Shown piece after piece: positions 1-8,618 of a DNA stretch of 41,997 nucleotides; within the stretch, counting starts at the first letter, position 1; each line of letters starts with the position of its first letter. This DNA is from Thorsellia anophelis DSM 18579 (GTDB lineage Bacteria; Pseudomonadota; Gammaproteobacteria; Enterobacterales; Thorselliaceae). A model generated the notes under the pieces. The model was not told the DNA's origin. It did not search any database and saw only the letters and a list, made by a program, of their open reading frames with translations. The translations under genes were made by a program, and so were the position numbers. The stretch covers positions 1-41,997 of the forward strand of contig NZ_FOHV01000024.1 of assembly GCF_900111395.1 (NCBI RefSeq). The letters run 5' to 3'.

Positions 1-284
1 GTTGCCTTTTTTAGAATGCGGATATCCTCGCGGGCTTCAGCTAACTGGCGTTTGAGCTCATAAATTTCTCTTTTGTCTTCATTCAGGGGAACTTTACCCT
101 CAGCTAAATTACCGGCTGTCTCATTTAAATACTGACTTTTCCAGCGCGTAACAGCTGAGTGAGATGCACCAGAAATTTCCATAACGTGTTTAATTGAATG
201 ATTATCTTCAACGATGAGTTTAGCGAATTCATTCTTTTGTTTTGGGGTAAAAGATTGGCGCACTTTTCTGTTTTTATCTGTCAT
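1..284 (-). CDS. IS3-family transposase OrfA, partial
   Basis: The 94 visible codons begin MTDKNRKVRQSFTPKQKNEF and continue with a helix-turn-helix of the IS3 OrfA type (ISGASHSAVTRWKSQY, about residues 42-57) and a leucine-zipper-like helix ending RQLAEAREDIRILKKAT. In the family OrfA binds the terminal repeats and, by -1 frameshifting, fuses to the DDE catalytic OrfB. A slippery heptamer A-AAA-AAG lies in the LKKA codons (minus strand, positions 12-6), where the family places its programmed frameshift. The start ATG at 284 is preceded by a GGAG-like site. The C-terminal end and OrfB are off the window. Confidence 0.88.
   Translation of the reverse strand, partial: MTDKNRKVRQSFTPKQKNEFAKLIVEDNHSIKHVMEISGASHSAVTRWKSQYLNETAGNLAEGKVPLNEDKREIYELKRQLAEAREDIRILKKA
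6..12 (-). promoter_or_regulatory. Programmed -1 frameshift slippery heptamer (A6G) in IS3 OrfA
   Basis: On the minus strand the sequence CTA AAA AAG encodes L-K-K in the OrfA frame. A AAA AAG is the classical IS3-family slippery heptamer that yields the OrfAB transposase. The downstream stimulating structure would lie outside the window. Confidence 0.6.
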
Positions 285-336
285 GTAATGTCTCCAGTTT
301 GATTGTCATTGTAGGCTATAATTGCCTACAAGAAAA

Positions 337-927
337 CTATACCAGTACAGAGTAAACACTGAAAAATATGATTAAGTATTTCTCATTAAACACAGCTTTG
401 CGAAAATGATTGGAAATAAGGTTCATCGAGCAATCTGACTGAGATAGTTCAAATGGATTTCCAAACGCTTGTGTCTCATATCCCTTGATTGTGTTTTTTT
501 TCATCCAATCAGGAAATGCAATTTGCATGCCAGGTAAATTAAACTGATAAAAATCATAAGGGGCTTTAATTTCTAAATTAGTGAAAAGTTGAATAAAAGG
601 ATAATCGGTGGCTTTATCTATGAAATATTGATTAACATCAACGGTTAACATTTTTTGTAAGTCAAGTGGAATAATATCTTCTTTAGAAAGTTTAATCGTA
701 CAGATATTACCGATGACTAAATTTTTTTGGCTAATTTGAATCGGTCTTTGTTTAAAATACAAGCTTAAGCTATCATAGTCAATATTCAAAGAAGAGGGGA
801 GTGCATTTGTATGAATCCTTGAAAATGCCCAATTTGTCGACTCTTCTATGGCATTCACATAAGCACCATATAGTAAACCAGAAGATATAAATAGTAAGTT
901 AAATAATTTTTTTAATATGCTATTCAA
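337..927 (-). CDS. Unrecognised exported protein, last gene of a four-gene cluster
   Basis: A 196-residue protein I do not recognise. Residues 1-26 are a signal peptide (basic KK, hydrophobic core, probable cleavage after VNA), so the product should be periplasmic or outer-membrane associated. Two cysteines (in NICTI and SDCSM) could pair in the periplasm. No coiled coil is evident, unlike its neighbours. It uses a TTG start, supported by AGAGGA seven bases upstream, and overlaps the preceding gene by eight bases, so it is probably translationally coupled. The stop codon lies 7 bp from the tip of the IS element, so the original C-terminus may have been altered by that insertion; the last residues (LIIFFSVYSVLV) are hydrophobic and unusual for a periplasmic tail. 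The function is unknown. Confidence 0.65.
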   Translation of the reverse strand: MNSILKKLFNLLFISSGLLYGAYVNAIEESTNWAFSRIHTNALPSSLNIDYDSLSLYFKQRPIQISQKNLVIGNICTIKLSKEDIIPLDLQKMLTVDVNQYFIDKATDYPFIQLFTNLEIKAPYDFYQFNLPGMQIAFPDWMKKNTIKGYETQAFGNPFELSQSDCSMNLISNHFRKAVFNEKYLIIFFSVYSVLV

Positions 928-2047
928 TTGAAAGTCCTCTGGTTTTCATGTGGAGTAAAAATTCATTGAGTTCTTGCTCATAAATGTTATTTTGCTTAGT
1001 AATGTCGTTTATTGTGAGTTTTTCGATTTTTATCTTTTGTTCAATATGTTGGATATGAGTGTCTAAAAAAGCGTACTCTATTTCATATCGTTCAACCAAA
1101 TCTACTAAGGATTGAGTGATTAGAGTTAATCTATCATGATACTCTTGCCAAATATTCTGGATGGTTTTTGTTCTTTCTAATTCTAAAGCTTCAATTGTTT
1201 CATTTTCATGATGAGAAGACATGCTTTTCTCATGGGCTTTAAATATTTCTAGATCGTATTTTGCTATCTTGTCATACGGGTTATTTAGCCGTTTAAATTG
1301 GTTTATCTCGTTATCAAATACTTTTAACAGATCCTCTTTGCTTTGAATTTCTTGACCAAAAATGTTGATATTTTTCCAATAATTTTGCTGTTCAAGTTTG
1401 ATAGCTTCTAATTCGGATTCAAGCTTGGCTATAGAGGCTTGAGCTTCAGCCATCTGAGTGTTAAATTTTTCAATATCCAATTTAAATGATGCAACAAGCT
1501 TAGCAAAATTTTCACTGGCATCAGGATCATCAATAACGAGGTAGCGTATTTTATTGCCTTGTGCATAAGGGGGACTGCTTAGATACTGTTGAGTGACTAG
1601 CGTGTCTGGATTAATATCGATCGAAACACCCTGTTTATTTGTAACAGTAATATTGCTTAATGAATAGGAGGGAGATTGTCTATTTATAAATGCAGAGCCT
1701 CTATTGACCGAATCGACTACAGCTATAAAGTCTAATGTATCATTTTCATTTATGAATTTTTCATAAAAAATAACAGGTTGATATCCTTCATGCCAATCTT
1801 TAACAAAATGGAAGTAGTTCAATTCTTGGTATAACGGTTCAAGTGCTTTAATTTCACCTTTAACGTGTAATGAACTTTTTGGTGCAGTGGTCGCAACGAT
1901 ATTGGTATTGGTGATGCTGAAATTGACTAATTCAAATTGTGGCATTTTTTCTAATAAAATACGCCTAACCGCATTTTCAGTATAGTCAGCGGTGACAAAT
2001 CTAGTTAAAAATAGGGCGGATAAGAGAATTAAAATTTTTATTTTCAT
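920..2047 (-). CDS. Exported coiled-coil protein of unknown function (paralogue of 2217-3263)
   Basis: 375 residues with a signal peptide (1-20, cleavage after VTA). Residues about 21-180 form a non-repetitive domain and about 185-370 are helical and charged with coiled-coil character. No family is recognised. Residues 223-270 align with residues 196-242 of the product of 2217-3263: a shared YW, then I, G, an S-x-x-D-hydrophobic-L segment, an Asn-Pro pair and a Tyr/Glu segment at similar spacing. This indicates divergent paralogues with the layout signal peptide, globular domain, coiled coil. The gene overlaps the next one (337-927) by eight bases. A surface-assembly or envelope role would be guesswork. 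Confidence 0.7.
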   Translation of the reverse strand: MKIKILILLSALFLTRFVTADYTENAVRRILLEKMPQFELVNFSITNTNIVATTAPKSSLHVKGEIKALEPLYQELNYFHFVKDWHEGYQPVIFYEKFINENDTLDFIAVVDSVNRGSAFINRQSPSYSLSNITVTNKQGVSIDINPDTLVTQQYLSSPPYAQGNKIRYLVIDDPDASENFAKLVASFKLDIEKFNTQMAEAQASIAKLESELEAIKLEQQNYWKNINIFGQEIQSKEDLLKVFDNEINQFKRLNNPYDKIAKYDLEIFKAHEKSMSSHHENETIEALELERTKTIQNIWQEYHDRLTLITQSLVDLVERYEIEYAFLDTHIQHIEQKIKIEKLTINDITKQNNIYEQELNEFLLHMKTRGLSIE

Positions 2048-2216
2048 ATTGACTCTTTTGTTGCTTTGTCATGTGCAATTTTTACTGAAACAGTTCATTG
2101 CTAAAATTGTAAAAAATGCAGTCATTGCCTACAGTTTAGTAGTGTATTGTACCTTGGAATGTTAATGCTATTTGATTATTAACAGTAAATGAGATTAAAC
2201 AGGTTCATCATCTCAA

Positions 2217-3263
2217 TTAAATATCATCACAATGAGTCGGCTCTAACGTCATTAATTCAGAGTAAGACGATAAATTCGTGCAATACTGTTTATATTCAAT
2301 TAGTTTTAATTTTATCTCCGATGATAAAGTTTCAATATCCAAAGAAATTTTATCAAGTTCATTATATTTTCCTATAACAGGCATATAATATTGGGCTATT
2401 AATTTTTCTTCTTTTTCTTTAAGGACTCTAAGGCTGCTATTGAATTGTTCTAATTGGTTGTCTATTGCTTTATCCATTTGTTGTTTCAATTTGTCAATAG
2501 TAGGATCCCATGAATCATAGTATTTTGCATTAGGGAGATATTTTTCTTTAATATAATTTTCAGCAAACTGTTTTGGATTTTCATTCTCGATATGGTTTTT
2601 AACTTCAGTATTGGCATACCTCAAAAAATCTGCTCTCGAGTTGAAATGATTTCCATTTAGTGTGATAGCTGACCAATAGGCTTCTAATTCCGTGGATAAT
2701 TGCCTCTCTTTTTCCTTTAACTCTTTAATTTTAATTAAGGTTGGGGAGAGAGATTCATATAATTTAGCATAATGATCTTGTCGCTCAGCCACATATTGCA
2801 AAAAACGATTGGTCCCAACTAATAACGCTTCAGGAGGAATTTTGTCATTCGTAATGTAAGGTGCAAATATTGGCGTCTTTAAGTCGTCAATGAATAATTT
2901 GGTAGACTCATCTGTCGTTAAACTTTGCACTGAGGCGCTAAATGGTTTAGATTCATTAATCAGTCCAATTTTTTGATAGATGCTTTTATTGCTCCCTAGG
3001 CTAGGAAACTCTAAATAAAACTCCTTGGTTAATACGAATGATCCTTGAATATTATAGTCTTTTAACACATACTCTTGCGGTAACTGACTAGTCAGTTCGT
3101 CTAATTCATGATTTTCTTCGATTTGAATTTCTTCAATAATTACCCCTGTTATTAGCTGAGCGTTTATTTCAGAATTCAGTAATTCTCTAGAAAGTACAGT
3201 CGAATTCGCATGAGTAAAAGGTATAAATAAATAAAAAATTAAAATCAGATATTTGTATTTCAA
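2217..3263 (-). CDS. Exported coiled-coil protein of unknown function (paralogue of 920-2047)
   Basis: 348 residues. A signal peptide covers 1-19 (cleavage after THA). A globular part follows (about 20-155), then a Glu/Lys-rich helical region (about 160-335). The C-terminal tail has two cysteines (KQYCTNL and PTHCDDI) that could form a disulfide. The start is TTG with GAGG eight bases upstream. It shares the YW...G...NP segment with the product of 920-2047, and N-terminal similarity is faint (a hydrophobic-x-G-x-hydrophobic strand followed by a Tyr). The downstream gap to 2047 is 169 bp. No known family is recognised. Confidence 0.7.
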   Translation of the reverse strand: MKYKYLILIFYLFIPFTHANSTVLSRELLNSEINAQLITGVIIEEIQIEENHELDELTSQLPQEYVLKDYNIQGSFVLTKEFYLEFPSLGSNKSIYQKIGLINESKPFSASVQSLTTDESTKLFIDDLKTPIFAPYITNDKIPPEALLVGTNRFLQYVAERQDHYAKLYESLSPTLIKIKELKEKERQLSTELEAYWSAITLNGNHFNSRADFLRYANTEVKNHIENENPKQFAENYIKEKYLPNAKYYDSWDPTIDKLKQQMDKAIDNQLEQFNSSLRVLKEKEEKLIAQYYMPVIGKYNELDKISLDIETLSSEIKLKLIEYKQYCTNLSSYSELMTLEPTHCDDI

Positions 3264-3363
3264 GTTACAAGCCTCAATAGATTATAAGTCTTACATCTTT
3301 ATTTAGGGAAAAATCTGCTACCGCTTATTAATTGAGCAACATATTCCAAGCGAGGATATATTG

Positions 3364-4155
3364 TTACATATCATAGTTAAACTCATAAGATTCTAAACAA
3401 TAGCTTTCATTCAAATACTCACCTTCGGATAGCGCTTCAATAGCCCCCTTTGCCTCTAAATGTCTATATTTTTCCATTTGAGCTGTACGCTGGCTAATTA
3501 ATTTAATATGTTTTCTATTTAAATCTGATAGGATATATCGATAAGGTGCAATTAATTTATCGTGCTGACTTGCACGTGTGAAATCATGTTCTACCAGATT
3601 GATTTGTTTTTCTATTTCAGATAATCGAAAATCTAATTGAGAAATGAAGTTTGATATCTCTTTGTTTTTTTGTTCATAAAAAGAACTGAGTTTATCACTT
3701 GCATGATTCAAGTCATCTTTTTTGTTATTTATACTGATAAATAAAGGAACCTTATCAAGCATTAAAGCTTGTTCTTTACTATAAAATTGAGGTGGAGTAA
3801 AACTAACCTTACTTTTTCCATAAAAGTCTCCAAAAATAAATAAAGGTTCCTCAGCTACACCTGATTTTAGTTCTTTTAAAACTATGTGATTTGGAAATTG
3901 CATATAACAAGCATAAATATTTTCTTTCAATGCGTAATTTGCGAACCCTTCAAATTGCTGGGATTCTGTTTCATTATGAAGCATTTCAAAATCTAAAATA
4001 TCCATAAATGGAAATTGTTTTTCATACTCAGCTATGATTGTTTCAACAGAAATTCCGACTTTAGCCCAGCTAGTCATCACGTTCCCGATTGAGAAAAAGA
4101 GAAGTAGGGTAAATAAAGCGATTTTTTTACATGGGATTTTCATCATTAAATTCAT
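3364..4155 (-). CDS. Exported protein of unknown function, first gene of the cluster
   Basis: 263 residues. An N-terminal basic stretch and hydrophobic core end at SWA (residues 29-31), consistent with signal peptidase I cleavage. Residues 32-150 are a mixed domain beginning IIAEYEKQFPFMDILDF, which loosely resembles the N-terminus of the 920-2047 product (ILLEKMPQFELVNF). Residues 155-245 are helical with coiled-coil character. Two cysteines lie in the mature protein (YACYM and YCLES). The ATG at 4155 has no clear ribosome binding site, and ATGs at residues 4-5 are alternatives. It probably belongs with the three following minus-strand exported proteins, but gaps of 100 and 169 bp leave room for internal promoters. 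Confidence 0.65.
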   Translation of the reverse strand: MNLMMKIPCKKIALFTLLLFFSIGNVMTSWAKVGISVETIIAEYEKQFPFMDILDFEMLHNETESQQFEGFANYALKENIYACYMQFPNHIVLKELKSGVAEEPLFIFGDFYGKSKVSFTPPQFYSKEQALMLDKVPLFISINNKKDDLNHASDKLSSFYEQKNKEISNFISQLDFRLSEIEKQINLVEHDFTRASQHDKLIAPYRYILSDLNRKHIKLISQRTAQMEKYRHLEAKGAIEALSEGEYLNESYCLESYEFNYDM

Positions 4156-4278
4156 TTAAGTTAAGTAGATAGTTAGTTTTTATTGTGTTAAATGTACTAT
4201 TTAAACGAACGAAATAACATCAAAATTATCAAGTATACCATCTGTCTTGTGGTAACTGTTTGTTTTGTAATGAATTAA

Positions 4279-5550
4279 TTACCATTCATCTTCTAAGAAA
4301 CGGGGTTTGCTAACAATTAATCCCCCGATGAATAAGACGCATAAGCAAAACCCTAGAAAAATAAAAGGGGCGTGCCAATTATTAAACCAATCGTGGAATA
4401 ATCCAAACATGAGAGGACCTGCGCAGCTCAGTAAATATCCAATTCCTTGGCCAAAAGAGGATAAGGAGGCGGAACCCTGCGCTGTGCGAGTCCTCAAATT
4501 GATTAAGGTTAATGCGAAAGGAAAAGTGCTAGGACCAAGCCCCACTAGCGTGACCCATATTAGAGGAGCGGCTAAAGGTGCAAATAGTAGACCTAAATAA
4601 CCTGTTACAAAGCAAAAAATACATATCAGTACAAACGGCAAAGGATTTTTTAACCTTACTGCAGCAAGCGGTGCTAAAAATGCACTGAGTAGTCCAAGCG
4701 CTGAAAACAGACCTACCATATTGCCAGCGAAAACTTGAGTAGCGCCCGCTGAAGTAAAGATTCTAGGCAGCCAACTGAACATAGAATAGGTATTGAGTGA
4801 GGTCATGCCAAACATTAACGCTAACCCCCAGGCAAGTGGAGCGCGCCAGACTTTACCTTGTGTTTTATGATTCTCTAGCTGGTCTTCTTCATTATTATGT
4901 ATTTCTGGTGTTGCCGCTTTGTTGTTTGATGAAGAAGAAGCTACTGATGCTTCACGCATTGCAGGGTATGCAAACCAGACATAAAGCCATAAAGCAAGAC
5001 TAATAAAAGCAGTCACAGCCCATATTCCTAATGAAAATCGCCAATCCACTAAATTTGCAAGAGGTACAGCAGTAAATGCAGGGAGCAAGGTCCCGATTTG
5101 TAAAATGACAATATAATAGATACTAATTGAACCTATTTTTTCTGGGAAATAACGTTTAACCAATGGCGGCAGAACTACGTTACCCATGCCCATTCCTAGT
5201 AGTGCAATTAATGAACTTGCTAAAAAAAAGGGGATGTTCATGCTGTATGATCTAAGGAGTAAACCAATAAAGGCAAACAACATTGCGGCAATCACTGTTT
5301 TTTCTAGATTGATTTTACGCATAAAGGCAGGGGTAACAATGCCGGCAGCTGCAAATGCCATAGTCGGAAGCATACCAAACACACCCACTAAAAAATTTCC
5401 AAATTCAAAACTTTCATGTAATTTTTCAACTAATGGAGTCAGGGAGGTGACCGCCGTTCGTAAGTTAAATGAAGTGACTAAAATACTAATTAAAATCAGC
5501 ACGCGTCCTTGTTTTATGGAAAGCTTAAAAGATGGGGTAATATTAGCCAT
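4279..5550 (-). CDS. MFS transporter, CynX/NimT (YeaN) family
   Basis: A 423-residue integral membrane protein with about 12 hydrophobic segments in two halves, separated by a hydrophilic loop rich in Ser, Asn and Glu (about residues 202-233). The TM1 region with LRTAVTSLTPLV, the segment LGMGMGNVVLPPLVKRYFPE and the late SLSSFGQGIGYLLSCAGPLMFG match the cyanate/2-nitroimidazole exporter branch (CynX, NimT/YeaN) of the major facilitator superfamily. The substrate cannot be read from sequence. AGGGAG precedes the ATG at 5550. Downstream lies the exported-protein cluster, with no obvious functional link. A 13-bp perfect hairpin separates it from the upstream antiporter gene. Confidence 0.85.
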   Translation of the reverse strand: MANITPSFKLSIKQGRVLILISILVTSFNLRTAVTSLTPLVEKLHESFEFGNFLVGVFGMLPTMAFAAAGIVTPAFMRKINLEKTVIAAMLFAFIGLLLRSYSMNIPFFLASSLIALLGMGMGNVVLPPLVKRYFPEKIGSISIYYIVILQIGTLLPAFTAVPLANLVDWRFSLGIWAVTAFISLALWLYVWFAYPAMREASVASSSSNNKAATPEIHNNEEDQLENHKTQGKVWRAPLAWGLALMFGMTSLNTYSMFSWLPRIFTSAGATQVFAGNMVGLFSALGLLSAFLAPLAAVRLKNPLPFVLICIFCFVTGYLGLLFAPLAAPLIWVTLVGLGPSTFPFALTLINLRTRTAQGSASLSSFGQGIGYLLSCAGPLMFGLFHDWFNNWHAPFIFLGFCLCVLFIGGLIVSKPRFLEDEW

Positions 5551-5593
5551 AGTGCTCCCTTAGGGCATAGGTAAAAATACAATTAAAAGCAAG

Positions 5594-5628
5594 ATGAGTA
5601 TTATTCATTTAGATGGAATAATACTCAT
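5594..5628 (-). terminator. 13-bp perfect hairpin downstream of yjcE
   Basis: Arms 5594-5606 (ATGAGTATTATTC) and 5616-5628 are exactly complementary around a 9-base loop. It lies 16 bp after the stop of the antiporter gene. It lacks a run of T, so it may protect the 3' end or terminate weakly. Confidence 0.55.
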
Positions 5629-5643
5629 AAAAGGCAGCTTAGC

Positions 5644-7305
5644 TTAATGATGTGGGTCTTTATCAATTAACACTGCTTCTAATAAATCTAAGTCATGTAA
5701 TATCATATTCATTGTATCATTACTGATTTCTTTTCTTGCTCGTAGCTTATAGAGTTTGGATCGTTCAGCTCTTAAACCCGCAAGCATGAATCTGCGTTCT
5801 AATCCTTCTAAAGCAAGTGACCTCTCTTCATTATCACGATTATCAAGTCGCCTTCTGAGCGTTGTCGTTGCATTCATGCTCGCTTCTTGTAATAGTTCGT
5901 CATCATAATTTTCTTCAGCATCATGAGAAAGATGCTCTTGCATTTTATTAATCGTGTGAATCGCTGCTTCTGCCATAGCGAGACGTGCGATGCGCTGCTC
6001 TGCTTCTAGGGCTTTATGGTCAACTGCTTGTACACCTTTTAATAAAAACGGCAGAATCACAATCGCGACAATAATTGAAATTAAAATGATACCAGTTGCA
6101 ATGAAGACTAACTGGTAACGACCAGGAAAAGGAATGCCATTTTCAATATCGGTCAATAAGGGAATAGATAGTACACCTGCAAGTGTAATTGCACCTCGAA
6201 CCCCTGAGAAAGTCGCAATAAAGATATCTTTTATTGAGTATTGTGAAAGAATCATTGGCTTTTTCTTAAACATGAGATCCCCACCTTTCTTCATGCAAAA
6301 AAACCAAATAAAGCGCAATACTAATAGTGCAATATAAATTAACGGAACATATAAAAAAAGTGTCCAAGTTTCAATGCTTTTATCAGCTTCAGCCTGGCTA
6401 AAAGAGGACGTTAATATATCTGGTAACTGTAATCCTAGCATAATAAATACCATACCGTTGAAGACAAACTCCAGCATGGTCCATACTCCGTTTGCACGAA
6501 GTCTTGTTGCGATAGAGGCTTGGCGCATTACTCCTGTATGATTGAAGGTAATACCAGCGGCAACCGCTGCTAAAATACCTGATGTGTGTAAATGCTCAGC
6601 AACTAAATACGAAGCAAACGGGAGTAATAGTAGCATCACGATTTGGGTAGCAGGATCGTCACCACGCCATCTTATCATCAGCATTAATGCTCTTGAATAT
6701 AGCCAAGTTACTGCGATACCGACAAATAATCCACCAAATGCCACTTTAACAAATTCTACTGAAGCAGTGGAAACACTAAATTCCATGACGCCAGTTACTA
6801 CTAATATGGCAAATTTTAGGGCGACTAGACCAGAGGCATCATTCATCAACGCCTCTCCTTCTAATACACCCATTAAACGGTGAGGCATTCTACCTTTACC
6901 GACTATACCAGATAGTGCGACAGCATCTGTTGGCGATAAAACTGCAGCCAAGGCAAATGCTGCAACTAAGGGTAAACCAGGCAACATCCAATGGATTAAA
7001 TAACCAATTCCGATGACAGTTATCAGAACTAAAACCAGGGCTAAACCGATAATTTCTCTTGAATTAGCAATTAATTCTCTTAAGGGGGTCTTCCAACCAT
7101 CTGAAAAAAGTAATGGTGGAATAAATAAGAGTAAGAAAAGGTTTGGATCAAAGGTAACATGCATGCCGAAATAAGGCAGCGCCAATATCGCCCCAATTAC
7201 GATTTGAATAATCGGTAAAGGCGCTTGAAAAGGCAATATGCGAGTTACAACCCCAGATAGTGATACTGCAAGTGTTAGCACCAGAATGGTTAAAAATATA
7301 TCCAT
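5644..7305 (-). CDS. yjcE: Na+/H+ antiporter of the CPA1 family, YjcE-like
   Basis: 553 residues, about the length of E. coli YjcE, which it resembles throughout. It is an inner-membrane cation/proton exchanger. The hallmark segment LAAVLSPTDAVALSGIVGKG is followed by LEGEALMNDASGLVALKFA, which carries the N-D acidic pair typical of CPA1 ion sites. About 11-12 membrane segments are followed by a cytoplasmic helical tail (about 420-553) with conserved LERRF.LA.LRAERSKLY. In the family such proteins contribute to pH, Na+ or K+ homeostasis; ion preference cannot be decided here. It is transcribed in the same direction as yqhD (44 bp upstream), so co-transcription is possible. The ribosome binding site before ATG 7305 is weak. 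Confidence 0.92.
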   Translation of the reverse strand: MDIFLTILVLTLAVSLSGVVTRILPFQAPLPIIQIVIGAILALPYFGMHVTFDPNLFLLLFIPPLLFSDGWKTPLRELIANSREIIGLALVLVLITVIGIGYLIHWMLPGLPLVAAFALAAVLSPTDAVALSGIVGKGRMPHRLMGVLEGEALMNDASGLVALKFAILVVTGVMEFSVSTASVEFVKVAFGGLFVGIAVTWLYSRALMLMIRWRGDDPATQIVMLLLLPFASYLVAEHLHTSGILAAVAAGITFNHTGVMRQASIATRLRANGVWTMLEFVFNGMVFIMLGLQLPDILTSSFSQAEADKSIETWTLFLYVPLIYIALLVLRFIWFFCMKKGGDLMFKKKPMILSQYSIKDIFIATFSGVRGAITLAGVLSIPLLTDIENGIPFPGRYQLVFIATGIILISIIVAIVILPFLLKGVQAVDHKALEAEQRIARLAMAEAAIHTINKMQEHLSHDAEENYDDELLQEASMNATTTLRRRLDNRDNEERSLALEGLERRFMLAGLRAERSKLYKLRARKEISNDTMNMILHDLDLLEAVLIDKDPHH

Positions 7306-7348
7306 AGAGACTTAATGTACCTCAAATACTAAAACGATTAATAAAATA

Positions 7349-8506
7349 TTAGAGTGCTAGGCGTAAGATATCTTCACTTACTTCTAATGTAATATCTTGA
7401 TTTTCTCCTAATGCTGTCATGCCATGCTCCTTGAGTTTAGCAATTAACTTAGGAATACTTTCTTCGCTAATATCATAATCAGATAAGCGTGTTTTATTAC
7501 CCATTTTTTCAAAAAAGTCACGAGTTTTTCGAATTGCTTCGGCAATTTTTTCTTCATCAGTACCTTTTGTAATTCCCCAAACACGATTAGCAAATTGTAA
7601 CAGTTTTGCGTGTTTTGTATCTTGTTTAATTGTCATTAATGCAGGCAGGATAATGGCTAACGTTTGAGCGTGATCTAATCCATGCAGTGCAGTCAATTCA
7701 TGCCCTAGCATATGAGTTGCCCAGTCTTGTGGTACGCCTGCGCCTATTAGACCATTAAGTGCTAAAGTAGCCGTCCACATAATATTTGCTCTTGTACCAT
7801 AATCAAGTGGGTTAGCAAGTGCTTTGGGACCTTCTTCAATAAGTGTTAAGAAAATACCTTCAGCAAATCTATCTTGGATAGGAGCATTAACAGGGTAGGT
7901 TAGATATTGTTCAATAGTATGCACAAATGCATCTACTACGCCATTAGCGACTTGACGAGTTGGTAATGAATAGGTTGATGTGGGGTCTAAAACAGAAAAT
8001 TTAGGAAAGCACAGTGGTGATAGAAATGCAAGTTTGGCGCCTATGCTTGGTCTTGAAATCACTGAGCCGCAATTCATTTCAGATCCTGTTGCAGGTAAAG
8101 TTAACACGCTACCGAATGGAAGTGCATTAGTCACACTAGCGCCGCCTTTAGTTAAAATCTCCCAAGGGTCGCCTTTGTAATTTACTGCCGCTGCCACAAA
8201 CTTAGTCCCATCAATAACAGAACCGCCACCAACAGCAAGTAAAAAATCAAGTTTTTCTGCACGAATTAATTCAACTGCTTTCATCAAGGTATCATAAGTT
8301 GGATTCGCTTCAATGCCACCAAACTCCTGCACATCAAAACCGGTCAACGCCTCTTTTACCTGTGCATATACGCCATTTTTCATGATGCTACCGCCGCCAT
8401 AAAGAATTAAAACCTTAGCACCTTGTGGAATTTCTTGAGAGATAGCAGCTATTTGACCTTCACCAAATAAAATTTTTGTTGGCATATGTAGTTGGAAATT
8501 ATTCAT
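7349..8506 (-). CDS. yqhD: NADPH-dependent aldehyde reductase YqhD (iron-containing alcohol dehydrogenase family)
   Basis: 385 residues, close to E. coli YqhD (387) and highly similar from MNNFQLHMPTKILFGEG onward. It is a cytoplasmic enzyme that reduces short-chain and lipid-peroxidation-derived aldehydes with NADPH. Visible features are the nucleotide-binding GGGSVIDGTKF loop, the ATGSEMN segment and the metal-binding residues in VVDAFVHTIEQY and HMLGHELTALHGLDHAQ. GGAGTGAATA precedes the ATG. In E. coli yqhD is induced by the AraC-type regulator YqhC; no yqhC gene is seen here, so control may differ. Neighbours are metC upstream and yjcE downstream on the same strand. Confidence 0.95.
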   Translation of the reverse strand: MNNFQLHMPTKILFGEGQIAAISQEIPQGAKVLILYGGGSIMKNGVYAQVKEALTGFDVQEFGGIEANPTYDTLMKAVELIRAEKLDFLLAVGGGSVIDGTKFVAAAVNYKGDPWEILTKGGASVTNALPFGSVLTLPATGSEMNCGSVISRPSIGAKLAFLSPLCFPKFSVLDPTSTYSLPTRQVANGVVDAFVHTIEQYLTYPVNAPIQDRFAEGIFLTLIEEGPKALANPLDYGTRANIMWTATLALNGLIGAGVPQDWATHMLGHELTALHGLDHAQTLAIILPALMTIKQDTKHAKLLQFANRVWGITKGTDEEKIAEAIRKTRDFFEKMGNKTRLSDYDISEESIPKLIAKLKEHGMTALGENQDITLEVSEDILRLAL

Positions 8507-8618
8507 TATTCACTCCATTAATGATGGTAAGTATATCTGAATATAAATGATTTTATTTTCAGTCTGTAATACGTTGCTGAACTTTTGTTATCCCTTGCTC
8601 AGCTTTGGGAGTCAAGCA

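Larger units (their letters stand above)
1..330 (-). mobile_element. IS3-family insertion sequence, 5' part (cut by window edge)
   Basis: The outer tip is at 330. On the minus strand the element begins TGTAGGCAAT, with the TG end usual for IS3 elements. The first 21 bases (310-330) form a near-palindrome with 7-bp arms (TGTAGGC/GCCTACA). An OrfA starts 46 bases inside the tip. The rest of the element (OrfB and the other inverted repeat) lies outside the window, so completeness and target duplication cannot be judged. It lies just downstream of the exported-protein cluster that ends at 337. Confidence 0.85.
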
